DNA of 64,000 nt from Apiosordaria backusii (GCA_030549205.1 JAUKTV010000005.1:682001-746000), one strand, 5' to 3'. Counted from the stretch's first letter, positions 48,351-59,672 are shown. Made by a program: numbers and translations. Notes: a model not told the origin generated them from the letters alone.

Positions 48351-50895
48351 TCAGACTTCCCGGTATGGCGAGATGCCCTTCTTGAGTTCTCGAACAATCT
48401 CTGCCGCGTATTCCGGGCTGCTGGTGACAAAGTCGTACCTCTTGCTCTCGGTTGACTTGTACACCACGAGCTAGCAGTCAAAAGGTTAGTGAGTAGCTCG
48501 CCAGCGCAGGATCGACACTTAGTCTCGTCACATACCTTGAAATTAGTCGGATGCTTGCGCGAAACCTTGCATCCCACTACATTGCTGAAATGTATGGATG
48601 TCATCTTTGAGTCGATATCCCCACTCTTTGTGCCAGAAGCTGGCATAATGTGGACGTGCTCGCTGTCAATGGCAAACAACTTCTCTGACAGCAATCGCAT
48701 CGGCTGCTTCCGCCAAACGGTATACTTTCTGACTTGCGTGCTGAGTCCGAGCTCATCCTGCTTCAAGACCTCCTTTGCTAATGGATGTGTACCCAAAAGC
48801 TTAGACTTCTTTGTCCTGGTCCAGCTAGAGTTGTCTGAAAAGAGAACCGGTCTAGGTGACGAGCTGCTCGGCGATCCCGTCATGGTAAGCGGCCCATCTG
48901 TAGCAAAGCGTCGCCGGTAGAGATCCAATTCGGTGACATTGCCCAGTGAAGCCACTGTGCGATCGAGCATCACCACAGTACCCGTATTTGGGACTTTCAG
49001 GACATGGTTGGCCTTGTCCAGTTGCCGTTTTCTGCACGCCGTGTCCAAAACTTCGGCTAACCACGTTTCTGTGCTGACATCAAGCGTAAGCATTTGCCCT
49101 GGGGCAGCGTCTGACGAGTGAATATGAATGCGGAGGAGCCTCTTCTCGCCACGAGATGCAGGTGCCGTGGGTTGGGTAGATTGCGGCACATCGGCAAACA
49201 CCATGTTCGCCCTGTATCCCGTGTTCAAAACGGGGTTCTCTCTGGGCGGTGCGGGAGCACCTAGAACGGCCTCGGGGCGGGGAGTACCCTTGGGGGTGAG
49301 GTCCTTGTCCTCATCATCGCCGCCAGCCTCTTGTTCAAACTGTGGCGTTACCCGCTGGTTTTCTTCAAACTCATCCTGCGAGGCCTGAGACAAAGCAAAA
49401 ATGTCGTAGACCTTAGAAGCAGAACGAGCTCTCCCAGCCTTGTTGTTTGCCGTCGTGAATGAAGTGAGCTGTTTTTTGCGCTCTAGGGGCGGGAAATCAT
49501 CATCAACCTCGCCATCTTCTTCCACCATTCGCAACGTCCACCAGTTTACATTGAGCTTATCACTGGGGAGTGGCGGCTCTAGCTTTTCCTCGTTATACCT
49601 CCATAAGCTCAAACCAATCAAATCGGCAACCGTTACCGCTCGATCACCGCCTTCTCCCTCATGAACCGTTCGTCGAATGAGTACCTCGAATGGTTTCGAT
49701 GGTTGCTTGGAGAAGGGGGCGTAGATGCGAAGCATGATGGGATTCGGGTCACCCTGACCGGAAAGCGAAGCAAATCCATCGAATGGTAGGGTGGGTTTGG
49801 TTTTCTTTGCTTTCAAGGCCGCAGATAGTAAACTCTTCGGTTGCATCATGCTTATGGGCCGAATGGTGCTCAAGGGTCTGGGTGGTGGCAGTTCACCTAC
49901 TGATATTTGTAGAGGCGCAGGCATCGCCGACTTCCGTATGGTCATTCTCCGCGTAAACTCCCTGGGCGGTGTGCCAACCACCTGCTCCCTAAGCGATGCG
50001 TTCAGAGGATTCTTGACAGCCTCCAGGATGGATGCCGAATCTATGCTCTCAATGAAGGCTGACGACATATCTGAAGCATCGGAATCTGATTCCGCCTCTT
50101 CCTCGAGAAGTTCGCTGCCTTGTCTTTTGATTCCTTCGGTGGGTTCGGTAAGCTTAACTGACAATTTGGCGGCTCTAGCTGCTGCTTGCCGGGCAGCTTC
50201 CCTATGTCTATGGTAGCCGGACGCGTCAAATTCATTTTCCGAAGAAACTTCACTGCTCGTCACAGTATCGCGCCTGGCCCTTTCTTTGACCGTTTCGAGG
50301 GCAGATTGGGAGCCTCTCCTTGGTACTGGGCGAGCGGGTGAAAGAGTGGTCATTTGGCGCAGGTTGGATGACTGTAGAGGAGAGGAACCTGATCGATTGC
50401 GCACAGGCATCTTCGCAAATTTTATCTGCTGAGCAGCGCGTTGATCAGGCTCATCGTCGCTTTCGTCGCTGAGGTCGCTGCTGTCGTCCTCTTCCATCTG
50501 CTCACGCCGGCGCCGCCGTTTCGTTGCCAGACTAGGACCGAACGTCTCAGGGACACCGCCGGGGAATAACCCATTTTCTTCCCCTTCATCTTCCAGCGTT
50601 AATCCAGCCGCTTTGGGAGCCTGAAAGTATTCGGAAGCGATAGCCGTCGGAATGGGGGGCGAATGAGTCCGCTTGATCAGAGTGGGGTTGGGTCGCCATC
50701 CTGCTGATTTGAAAGGTGCCGAATTCAGAAAGTTTTCGTTGAGAGTGAATAGTCGTTCGCCTACTCCATCAGCGATGTCATTAAGGTAGCTGGTTCGGAG
50801 TTGGTACAACACCAGACTGAGATTAGGTCAGCGTTGTTTCCAAGAAGGCATCAGAATCTTTGAGGATCATACTCTTCTACTTGAATGACGGACAT
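48351..50895 (-). CDS. AVO1: TORC2 subunit Sin1/Avo1
   Basis: Three exons, 50895-50873 (23 nt), 50816-48536 and 48470-48351, encode about 807 aa. The introns are 56 nt (GTATGA donor) and 65 nt (GTATGT donor). The spliced start MSVIQVEDLVLYQLRTSYLN and the spliced end (FKLVVYKSTESKRYDFVTSS) both match the Sin1 family. The N-terminal 330 residues are charged and disordered-looking. The CRIM domain is at about 350-465 (TLPFDGFASLSGQGDPNPIM), the Ras-binding/ubiquitin-like domain at about 565-645 and the PH domain at about 700-807 (VRKYTVWRKQPMRLLSEK). Family role: the CRIM domain recruits AGC kinases such as Ypk/Akt to TOR complex 2 and the PH domain binds phosphoinositides, acting at the plasma membrane. 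It is divergent from the PRCC-like gene, with 818 bp between starts. Confidence 0.92.
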
Positions 50896-51713
50896 GTTGA
50901 AGCTATAACATGCCGTCGTATGAAAGCTGCGGTTGGTGGGGCAAGGTGGAATATCAGCTTTCAGGCGAGCTCACTTGGGCAGCGAGAGAATGGTGTCTGC
51001 CAAGGTGATAATGTTGACCATGTAGAAGAAAACTAGCGTGGTGTCAGCAAGGGATCGACTCAGGAAACTGGCCGATTGGTGAAAGACGGTGAGATAAGGC
51101 AGGTGACCAGGAGCCTCTTTTCGCCAGACCAGCGGACAAGAGGCGCACAAAGATGAGATGGAACTCTAGAAATGAGACCTGCGATCCAAATCGCCAAGAA
51201 TCCTGCCAGCGCAACCGGTGATGGGAGGTTCGAGGTGAGCAATGAATGAGAAGGTGTCAGTTGGATGATGCTTGGTGAGGTGTAGTATGGGCGTTGAGTT
51301 CCAGGGGTGCTGTCCATGTGCTTGGCGCTTTTGTTACAGCGACGAGCTCCACCGCAGCCGAGCAGGGGTACTTATTGGCTTGTTGTTGATAGCAGACCTC
51401 GAACCTTTCAACATCGAGGACGTAAGCTTTGTCTTGATGATACGCGTCTATATAAGTGTCAAAACTGCAACTAAATAAATCATTTAAATCGGTATCCGAG
51501 AGCCAAAAGTTCTTGCTATTAGGTACAAGATTAAGGGAAGCAACTGAGTCGTGGTTCAGATGCATGGGCGGAGTGTAAGTCGAATGCTTATCGATAACGA
51601 TTATAGCGTGCGCCTCAACGGCCGCTGATGTTATCGCTTGTTTGATTTCGACAACCAAAAGCAACCAAATCAACAACCATCATCATCGGCGCGAAGAGTA
51701 TAATTCGATCAAA
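50896..51713. other. Divergent promoter region SIN1 / PRCC-like
   Basis: An 818-bp stretch between two start codons, presumably with both promoters and leaders. No specific element is supported. Confidence 0.6.
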
Positions 51714-52883
51714 ATGGGCCTGGTCGACTACTCAGACTCGGATTCCGACTCGGAGGTTCCACAACCACAAGCGCAGAAACCCGCGCCGGTTCCAACAAGC
51801 AGCGCGACGAATACCAAGAAGCCCTTCCAGAAGCTCATCGGTGGCTCGGGCAAAATCGTCGTCAATCTCCCGACCGTGAATACAGCAGACACGACTGCCG
51901 ATAATGATGAACCACCAGCGAAACGTGCTAAAACCACGACTGGCGGAAGTCGGTTTGGCAACTTCGGCTCCTTCTTGCCACCGCCAAAGAAGACAGCTGC
52001 TATCGGTGCTACATCATCGTCCGATTCATCTACAAGGAAGCTGGGCTCGGCGCCCGCGCCGGGGGTACACTTGAGGACAGGTGCGGAACCCGCCTTTGCG
52101 AGAGGAGGAGATGGCGGCTCTGAGGGTAGTTACTCGGCATCAGGCGGCGGTGGCCTCAACCTCCCAGCACCAAAGAAGAGCTCTGGCCCATCGATACCCG
52201 AGGGTCAGAAGCCCGAATCGGAGGTCAAGTTGGTGGGAAAACCACTCATGTTTAAGCCGCTGTCGGTATCGAGGAAAAAGACTGGACTCAATGCGAAGAA
52301 GAGGGCAACGACAACGGCAGCACTGCAGGCGTCAGCGCGGGTATCAACACCGACAGAAGCCGTGATAACAGACCCGCCAGTCCCTCCAAGTCCTCAAAAA
52401 AAGCACATCTCACTATTCTCCATGGACGAAGACGAAGAAACCACGCCCTCTGTCCCGACCACTACAACCACCACTGGAGCCTACGAACCGTTATTCACAA
52501 TCGCTGAACCTCCCTCTACCTACCAACAAGCGCACGAGATCACAGCCCCTTACCCTGTAGAAGTATCGCAACCTTCAAATCCAGTACCGGATGCTTTCGC
52601 AGGCCTTTCCAAGGCTGCCCGCCGGGAACTTTTTGGGCGCTCCGATCAAGTACCGACAAACATGATAAACTTCAACATGGAAGCAGAGTACAACTCCAAC
52701 GAAGCCCTCCGGCAGTCAGGAGAGCAGCAGGTCTACAATCCGATCAGATCAATTGCTCCAGGCAAGCACAGCTTGAGACAGGTGGTCAACATGGCGCAGA
52801 ATAACCAGAGCGCGCTGGAGGATAGCTTTGCCAAGGGCAAGCAGAACAAGAGTGATGCTGCGGGGAGGTATGGGTGGAAGTAA
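51714..52883 (+). CDS. PRCC-like protein (mitotic checkpoint regulator family)
   Basis: A single exon of 389 aa, with the first in-frame ATG at 51714. The start MGLVDYSDSDSDSE, a run of Pro/Ala/Thr-rich sequence, AKRAK basic patch and FLPPPKK motif, and the conserved C-terminus (NMINFNMEAEYNSNEALRQS, then YNPIRSIAPGKHSLRQ and a final AAGRYGWK) match the PRCC family. In animals PRCC is a nuclear, proline-rich protein associated with splicing factors and with MAD2B localisation. Direct function in fungi is not established, so the checkpoint label is by family name only. The gene is divergent from SIN1. Confidence 0.85.
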   Translation: MGLVDYSDSDSDSEVPQPQAQKPAPVPTSSATNTKKPFQKLIGGSGKIVVNLPTVNTADTTADNDEPPAKRAKTTTGGSRFGNFGSFLPPPKKTAAIGATSSSDSSTRKLGSAPAPGVHLRTGAEPAFARGGDGGSEGSYSASGGGGLNLPAPKKSSGPSIPEGQKPESEVKLVGKPLMFKPLSVSRKKTGLNAKKRATTTAALQASARVSTPTEAVITDPPVPPSPQKKHISLFSMDEDEETTPSVPTTTTTTGAYEPLFTIAEPPSTYQQAHEITAPYPVEVSQPSNPVPDAFAGLSKAARRELFGRSDQVPTNMINFNMEAEYNSNEALRQSGEQQVYNPIRSIAPGKHSLRQVVNMAQNNQSALEDSFAKGKQNKSDAAGRYGWK

Positions 52884-54163
52884 CGGATAACAGGGGGTTG
52901 GGGAGAATGATTGGTTGGCGGACTCAAATTGTACACGCATCAGAAGAAGCAAGGGCATCTTCCAGTCGAGCATACTCACATGTTCAAGGCAGGCTTTGGC
53001 GGATTGGTCGGGTAGGCATGCAGGGGAGGAGTTGCCGATGCAAGAACGTTGTTCAATTCAAGGATGATTGCATACTCGATGTATGTTTTGGGTTATTTGC
53101 AGAAACAATTCTCCTTGATATCTGTTGTGTAACTTTTACTGACATGATTGCAAGGCGAGATGCGTCAGCAAGATGGTTTTGAGTGAATACTCGGAAGGTC
53201 TTGTTGCCGTTCTTTTTTAGAGAGAAGAGAGAGAGAGGTTATTCTACCTACGATTGGACCTCGTTTCCAGAACCAACAGTGACTGATGCATGTGCAGATG
53301 GGTGTCTGCATGCATGCAGGGAGGTTGGGTGAGCAGATACAGAAGCTTGGACTGGACGCTAGAATATCTCTTGGGTCCATCTCCCCGCATAACAGGTGGG
53401 GTCACCAAAATAGACGCCAGCCAATCCCGACGACGGGCGTCTAATGCTGTCCAACGACAATGCTTGGCTATTTTTGACCCTGGGAGAGAAGAGGGTGTTA
53501 ACCGCCGGGCAGGGACCTTTGTTGTGGTGTTATCACATCAGATTACCCTGGCTGCAGTAGGCGGGAATGGTTGTCTGTTAAGCCTTGAGGAGGAAATTGT
53601 ATGGAACACCTTAACTGGCAGGATCACTTCTCACTTGTCATTCATCACCACCATTACCATCACGCTGCAGCCAACCCTCTTCTACCACACGCTCGCGATG
53701 GACAACCAAGTGAGGGGTGGAAAGTTCCATCCCGTCGGGAACCCTACAGACGGGACCATAAACAATGAAACACGGTATAGCTCATCTCTGATATGATCAA
53801 TGTTTGTTTCATGTTTTTGTGATGACTTTATTTTAGTTGATAATCCACGGGTAGCCGCCGTGGATTATCTTTTTTTATTCTCTTACCGTCTCTTCTCACC
53901 TCGCTCCTTTGGTTACACATCTCTTGTGTTAGAATAAGGTTGCGCTTGCTTATTTCCCATGCCGCATCTATTCATCGATCGGTTTCAGATCTAACGTGTG
54001 TGGGAGATCTGGTTGTTGTTGTTGATACTCTCATTCTCGAATATATTCCTGAGGATCCTCTTCGTTGAGCTGCTTCTCAGGATTCGACATCATCAGCCAC
54101 CACCATCCGAAGGAAGGCCTGTTCAGCAGACCGTCTTACACAACACATGCAGACAGGCACACC
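52884..54163. other. Intergenic region with structured motif
   Basis: About 1.28 kb between two plus-strand genes. It holds the perfect hairpin with T tract at 53839-53876 and two overlapping shorter inverted repeats at 53724-53755. Otherwise no gene is supported; an open frame at 53290-53796 (+) has no protein-like features. Confidence 0.6.
53839..53876 (+). repeat. Perfect 12-bp inverted repeat followed by T7
   Basis: GATAATCCACGG (53839-53850), a 7-nt loop (53851-53857), and its exact reverse complement CCGTGGATTATC (53858-53869), followed at once by seven T (53870-53876). The shape is that of an intrinsic terminator or a Pol III-terminated hairpin RNA. In a fungal nuclear genome its role is unknown. 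Confidence 0.9.
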
Positions 54164-56206
54164 ATGGCGCCTATCTTGAGGAATCGGATCTCATCGCCTC
54201 TCGAGGCTGGCCCATCCATCGCTGACGGCCACTACCTACCCGTCTATGTCAACGAGGCATTAGACTATGCGTCAAAGAGACTGGCCAAAAAAGGGGCAAA
54301 CATTACATTGCTGGTTGTTCGCCGGGACTATCAACTGCCGACATCAACCATTGTTGCGTCTCCGACCTTCACACCGGGCTCCCATGTCCTCAACACAGCA
54401 TCACTACGGCCATCGCTACCTCCTGTCTCCAGATTGGAAGCTCTCAAACAGTTTGTCAAGCTCAACAACACATCAAGTGACGGCAGCGTACGAGAAAGGA
54501 TTGTCCACATTCATTTGGATCGGTTCAGCGACGGCACCGTCTCGCCAGCATTCAGCGAGGCTTCTGCCACTTCTTCCTCGACCTACTCCTCAGTTGACTC
54601 TACCTTTAGCAGCACCAGCAGCAATAGGTTTCGATGGCCAGGCAGCCCTTCGCAATATGGCAGCGGCAGCGTGCCCATGACACCTGCCACGCCATTCACG
54701 GTCATGTCAGACAACAGCTCCGTCCCTCCAAGTGCCACACAACAGACCGGCATGAAGTTCATCCATGCCCACCCTTTAAGCCCAAAAGACGAGCGGATAT
54801 TGTCTCAAACTATCGAGAAGACGGCCAAGAAGTTCAAGTTGGGGTATGTACATCTTTCTAGGATATGCTCTCAGAACCCATGCTAACCATCATTTCAGAT
54901 CCGAATGGCTCTCCCAGCCTGTCTCTGCCTCTTCTCTTTCCCTGCCTCCTGACCTCATCCGCCTCTCACTCTCACAAAACCAATCACTTTTCTCCTCCTC
55001 ACACCTCAACCTTCTATCTCTCGACTCCCTCTACACCTTCCGTACCGCCTTCCAAGCCTACACCCGCACCCGTTCCTCTTACCGGCTTGAAGACGCAGTC
55101 GACGAGCTCCGCCGCCTCTACCTCTCCAACGGCCGCCGCCCCTTACTCAAAAGCACCCTCCTAAACTCCTACCGATGGCTCGATCCCATCTGCGACCACT
55201 CCCTCAGCCAAGTATGCCGCATGTACGAGCGCGCCTACGGAGACAGCAACGCGGTAATCAAAGATGACCTCAGAGAGGGAAACCCCACCGCCCAATGGCC
55301 ATTAGCCCCCGAAGACAAAGAAATCCTCTTCACCCTCAACTCCCCCACTGATTCCGACACCGAAGACGACGACGAAGAAGACATCGACGACGACGAGAAA
55401 CTCGACCTCAAAGCAATCGAAGCATGGTACCGCACCACCTCCATCCATCATCACCATCACCAGCCCCCCACCGCACCACCTCCATCCATCATCACCATCA
55501 CCAGCCCCCCCACCGCCGCCCCTCGAGAGCAGCAAGAGAAAGAACAGACCGGGATAATACTACAGTCCTCAGAATCGACCCCCTCCGCTCTCACCCCTCC
55601 CACTCTCTCCCAGCGGTCGACATCCTACTCCCCTCGCCCCCTCCCATCCCCATCCGCCCAGCTCCTATCCCTCTCCCAGCAGAAGAAAGGCGAACAACAC
55701 CTAAACTATCCCCTCCACCACCAGGCCGCAACCTCCCAGCTATTCAACTAAAGCTCCAAACCACATTCGAAAAACGCCTCCCCCTCCCACCCCGCGATGA
55801 GACTCGCTCCCCCACCACCAACCCCGCCGCCAAAGACGACGGAGAAGAAGAAGAAGAAGAAGAGTTGACCGCCCGCCCCCAAAGCGCAATCAAATCATTT
55901 CCTCCCCCTTCTGTGTTAGTTCCCACTACTACCACTGCTTCCGGGAATGGAACTGGCTCAGCACCCCCCTCAGCACCATGGTCAAAATCAGGGTTTTCCC
56001 TGGATGAAATCATGTTGTCTGCCCCCGACGGGGCTGCGGTTGCGGCGGGAGCAGAAGAAGCAGAGGAGCGAGAGCGAGAAAGAGTCGGCCCGCTGACGCC
56101 GAACGGGTATGACGATATAAGTCCCATCACGAGGGGGGAGTGGGGGTTTTTATTCCCCGTTGTGGCGGAGAGGTTGAGGAAGGGGGCGGTGGAGACTTGT
56201 TCTTAG
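54164..56206 (+). pseudogene. Conserved-looking fungal gene of unknown function, frame broken in a tandem repeat
   Basis: Exon 1 is 54164-54843 and exon 2 starts at 54899 (55-nt intron, GTATGT to TTCAG), giving KFKLGSEWLSQP at the join. The N-terminal part (GHYLPVYVNEALDYASKRLA, ITLLVVRRDYQLP) looks like an ordered domain, followed by a Ser-rich linker and a helical region (LEDAVDELRRLYLSNGRRPL). At 55429-55510 a 41-bp unit is repeated. Reading on gives a stop at 55751 (about 510 aa). The next frame, entered in the second copy, stays open to 56206 and ends with ordered-looking sequence (GFSLDEIMLSAP, GPLTPNGYDDISPITRGEWG). One copy, or one more C at 55464-55469, would give a continuous reading of 648 or 662 codons. 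Hence called broken; a sequencing error is possible. The function is not recognised. Confidence 0.7.
55429..55510 (+). repeat. Two tandem copies of a 41-bp unit in coding sequence
   Basis: Copy 1 is 55429-55469 and copy 2 is 55470-55510, identical base for base (ACCGCACCACCTCC to CACCAGCCCCCC). Copy 1 ends in C6; copy 2 continues to C7 with 55511. The unit encodes a TTSIHHHHHQPP segment. As 41 is not a multiple of three, the frame changes across the repeat. Confidence 0.93.
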
Positions 56207-56715
56207 TGTTCGTTCGTTCGTTCCGGGTTGTTACTAGATATGCTAGGTGTTGCGGTGATGGTGGTAGTGGTTTGTGGTAGTGGTGGTGATATTTCTGTTT
56301 GTATATATTTATTCATTTTTCATGAAGCGTATATCTGGGCCACAAGAAATCAAAACTACCTTTTGGCAATCGAGGAAATTACTGATTTGACTACCATTTG
56401 AGTGGACATTCTGAACTCTGTGTGTGATACTCGAGGTTCATGTATCAAAACGGGTACTTGATAAAATCCGAGTTTTCCAAGGCGATCATGTCGAACTTCA
56501 TTCTCGCATCTATTAATCATACAATGAGATCCGCCATTAGACACTAGCACACCGAGTCCTCACCCTTGCTGGCTTACGCTGGGCAAACATAGCAAAGGTA
56601 ACGCCTGGCTTTTCCGCCATCCTTCAAAAAACTTAAACGCCACACAATGAAGATGCCACCCCTACTGCAATGCTATTCAAAACAACCAAACCAATCAACA
56701 CAAAAACACCATCAA
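56207..56715. other. Convergent intergenic region
   Basis: A 509-bp stretch between the 3' ends of two genes. A TTCG repeat at about 56210-56224 and a GGT/GTGG-rich stretch near 56250-56290 are the only features seen. Confidence 0.6.
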
Positions 56716-58929
56716 TCAAAGTCTAATCCTCCCCTGCCCCCCACTGCTACCGGCCCCATCACCACCACCAAACCACCTTCTAATATCGCCCCCTCCATTA
56801 CTACTACTACCGCCACGATTATCATCCCCGCCCATCCACTTCGGCTTCTTGATCCCCTCCCCAAAACCCTTGAACCAGTCCGGCGTATCAAATGTGTCAA
56901 TCGTGTTCTTCATCCTGTGCCCCAGCGCCTCAAAGAAATTCTCATCGTCCCCTTCATTATCCAGCACCACCTGCCCCCTATCTCTCCCGACCCGACGAGC
57001 AGACGTGTTGGCTTGGTGTCTACTTCCGCCAGCTCCCGAAGTAGGAGAGGTAGCAAAAGGCGTCGTCGGCCCCCTCGCCGAACTCCCAGTCGAAGACCTC
57101 GGAATCGACAGAATCGGTCCATGCCTCCTCCCGTTGCTGCTCGTCGACGAGGATACCAAATCCGCTCTCCGGTTTCGTACCGATGCCGACGTCCCATTCA
57201 GCTCCCTTTCAATCAAATCGCGCCCTTCCCTCCAGGAACCAGTACCATAAAAGCTTTCCTCGTCCCCTTCCCCATCATCCTCCCCTCCCAACCCAAACGC
57301 CGCTCCAAACCCAAACATGCTCTGCACCTTCCCATACAGCCCAAACAGCGTCGCAAAAACCGGCAAGAGAATAAACGCTGGAAACAAGTAATTAAACCAC
57401 TCCCCCAGCGGCGTCAAATCGATCAACTTGCCCAAGAACCCATAAAACACCGTATCCTTGTACAACCCGCTCCCCAAAAAGGTCATAAAGTTATAACTCA
57501 GCGGCACGCTCAACCTCGCCACCTGGCTGGCATACCAAAACGCCGATTCCGGCGCCGTGTTCCTCTTCACCAGCGCCCTGCCCCGCCAGACTTTGACTTC
57601 TGTAATCGAAATCAACGCCGCGGCACACATATACAGCAGCCAAAACGCCGCGATCGCCTGCCCTGCCAGTCCAACCTGCCCTCCGGATTCCCCTAGAGGG
57701 TCGTGATGAATAACCGTGTATCGAATAACCGACAAACTCGGGAACAGATCCTTGACGAGTTCCGACCAAACGATACAAACCGACGCAAGACCCAGCAACC
57801 CCCCAAAGAACATCCTCAGATAAGGCGCGACATGGTAATGAAACAAATACCGCGTATAAGGGTTGAAAACGCTCAACCTATCCCAAACCCTCGTCGACCC
57901 CTGACCTCCCCTCCCAAAGTCCAACTTCTTACTCCCCGCCGAATTCAAAATCGCCTGCGTCCTCACCACATCCTCCAACAACCTATTCCACTCACTAAGA
58001 TACCTCGACCTCGCATGCTTCGCCCTCACCAAATTCCTCGTCAACTCCGCCAGCCACTTCTCCGTAATCACATTCGGCAAACTCCTCTCATTCCCCGTCC
58101 CCCTCACCGCCCTCCTCGTCGAGCCAACCTGCCCCTCCAAACGAACCATATCAACCAACTCCTCAATCCAATCCCTAAACAGCTCCACACTTCCCCCTTT
58201 TCTCCTCCCCAACTCCCCAACCAGCATCTCCAAATCCTCCAGCTCCATCTCCGCATCCTCCATCTTCTCGTATATCCTCGGCGCATGACACTGCAGCCTC
58301 CTCAACCGCCCACTCACATCCGCGCTCCGAAACAACCTCCTCGGTATGCTCACCAGCCCATGCCCCATGAGGTAAATCGCCAGCACCAACCCCCAGCAAT
58401 ACGCCAAAGCAATCACTGTTCCTTTCAGCGACGAATCAAAACTCTCATAGCTCCACAGCACATAGACAAACCCCACCAGCCCCGACCCAAACACCACCGC
58501 GTAGTACTGCGCGTTGGCCCTCAGCGAGTCGATTACTTTTGCTTTGGGCTCCCGGTATCCAGAGTCGGAGTATTCCGCCAGAATGGGGAGGATGAACCAA
58601 GTCAGGGCAAAGGTGAGCCAGTAGGTTATCCTCCACGAGACGCGGAGGGCAGAAGGGGGCAGCCATATCCCTTTTGGTGGTGGTTCGGAGGAGTCGGATA
58701 GCGGGGAGGCCAAGTCTATAGGTACCAATAACACGATGCTCGCTGGGAGGAAGAGAGCGAAGAATACCGGTACGAGGAGGTAGGCTGGGGTGGTGCGGAG
58801 GGGGAGGTAGTAGCGTAATATGAGGAGGACGGCGAGGGAGATGGAGAGGAGGGAGAGGAGGGAGAAGGTTTCGGATAGGACGGGGGACGGGGAGGGTGAT
58901 GCCGTCGTCGTTGTTTGTGTCGACATCAT
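56716..58929 (-). CDS. LMBR1-family multipass membrane protein (LMBRD2-like)
   Basis: A single exon of 737 aa; tandem ATG codons at 58929 and 58926. About nine membrane segments can be counted: five in the first 210 residues (LLSLLSISLAVLLILRYYL; YLLVPVFFALFLPASIVLL; ITYWLTFALTWFILPILAE; YYAVVFGSGLVGFVYVLW; VIALAYCWGLVLAIYLMG) and four between about 375 and 570 (MFFGGLLGLASVCIVW; IAAFWLLYMCAAALISI; LSYNFMTFLGSGLY; FPAFILLPVFATLFGLYG). A charged coiled-coil loop (EKMEDAEMELEDLEMLVGEL) separates the two sets. The tail is Gly/Ser/Asp-rich and soluble. This topology and loop fit the LMBR1/LMBRD2 family; animal relatives are receptors or signalling scaffolds, and the fungal role is unknown. Codons go from C-ending to G-ending along the gene. 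Confidence 0.83.
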   Translation of the reverse strand: MMSTQTTTTASPSPSPVLSETFSLLSLLSISLAVLLILRYYLPLRTTPAYLLVPVFFALFLPASIVLLVPIDLASPLSDSSEPPPKGIWLPPSALRVSWRITYWLTFALTWFILPILAEYSDSGYREPKAKVIDSLRANAQYYAVVFGSGLVGFVYVLWSYESFDSSLKGTVIALAYCWGLVLAIYLMGHGLVSIPRRLFRSADVSGRLRRLQCHAPRIYEKMEDAEMELEDLEMLVGELGRRKGGSVELFRDWIEELVDMVRLEGQVGSTRRAVRGTGNERSLPNVITEKWLAELTRNLVRAKHARSRYLSEWNRLLEDVVRTQAILNSAGSKKLDFGRGGQGSTRVWDRLSVFNPYTRYLFHYHVAPYLRMFFGGLLGLASVCIVWSELVKDLFPSLSVIRYTVIHHDPLGESGGQVGLAGQAIAAFWLLYMCAAALISITEVKVWRGRALVKRNTAPESAFWYASQVARLSVPLSYNFMTFLGSGLYKDTVFYGFLGKLIDLTPLGEWFNYLFPAFILLPVFATLFGLYGKVQSMFGFGAAFGLGGEDDGEGDEESFYGTGSWREGRDLIERELNGTSASVRNRRADLVSSSTSSNGRRHGPILSIPRSSTGSSARGPTTPFATSPTSGAGGSRHQANTSARRVGRDRGQVVLDNEGDDENFFEALGHRMKNTIDTFDTPDWFKGFGEGIKKPKWMGGDDNRGGSSSNGGGDIRRWFGGGDGAGSSGGQGRIRL

Positions 58930-59672
58930 CGTGGGCGGTGGGAGAGGAGGTGGGTGGGCATAGTTTGTTGTGTTTATCGAGCGGGGTGGAGTGTGTGTTG
59001 TTGGATATCGCGAATGGAGGGTTGAGTCTTGAATGTGGTACGGTTATCTAGATGAACGCGCAATCTCAAAAGTTGAAATTCGACAAGTTGGACAAGGGGC
59101 AAAGCTAGGTCCGGTTCTGCCGTTGAAGGGTTCAACAAGGGCAGGCAAGGGCAAATGGCGATTATGTCACACCACTACGGAACGGCAGGGATCAGGTAAC
59201 AGCGGTTGGCCCGCTGAACAGCCCGCTGTCTTTAGCGCTCTTGATTGGGGGGGCCTGCCGATAAGCCGATAAACCCCTCAACCGACAGACCGGTTTATCA
59301 CCAGACGGCAACTCCAACGGTTGAAGAGGGACCATCTCCAACTCTCATGATCTGTGAGTTAGTTGGAGAAATTCATGACGATAACCGTACGTAGTGTTAT
59401 TCACAGATATAATATGCAGTGTCAGGGTGTTATCTGCAGCCCATCTCAAAAGGGGCAAAAAGTCCCACGATCGAGAAAGGCAAGTGGGAGATCCACGCAG
59501 CCCTCCAAAACCCGAGACAGGCAGATCCATCCGGATCCGTGACGTCTCCATCCAACAGACACGACTTCCCCGTGTTCACCCCGCCTTTGTGCCACGGCTT
59601 ATCAGGTTGTCACTTGCAGCTTGCAGACAGAGGAGGGGTTGTGTATTGAGGCGAGGGCGAGAGAGAGATAAA
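58930..59672. other. Divergent promoter region LMBR1-like / aldehyde dehydrogenase
   Basis: A 743-bp stretch between two start codons. A purine-rich GAGAGAGATAAA lies just before the aldehyde dehydrogenase ATG. No other element is supported. Confidence 0.6.

Noticed and set aside
55427..55503. Possible intron GTACCG to CACCAG that could remove the tandem repeat
   Set aside because: Weak donor, no branch site, and neither CAG joins the upstream frame to the downstream open frame.
56647..58701. Long plus-strand frames opposite the LMBR1-like gene
   Set aside because: Antisense shadows caused by the same codon skew; no domain-like sequence.
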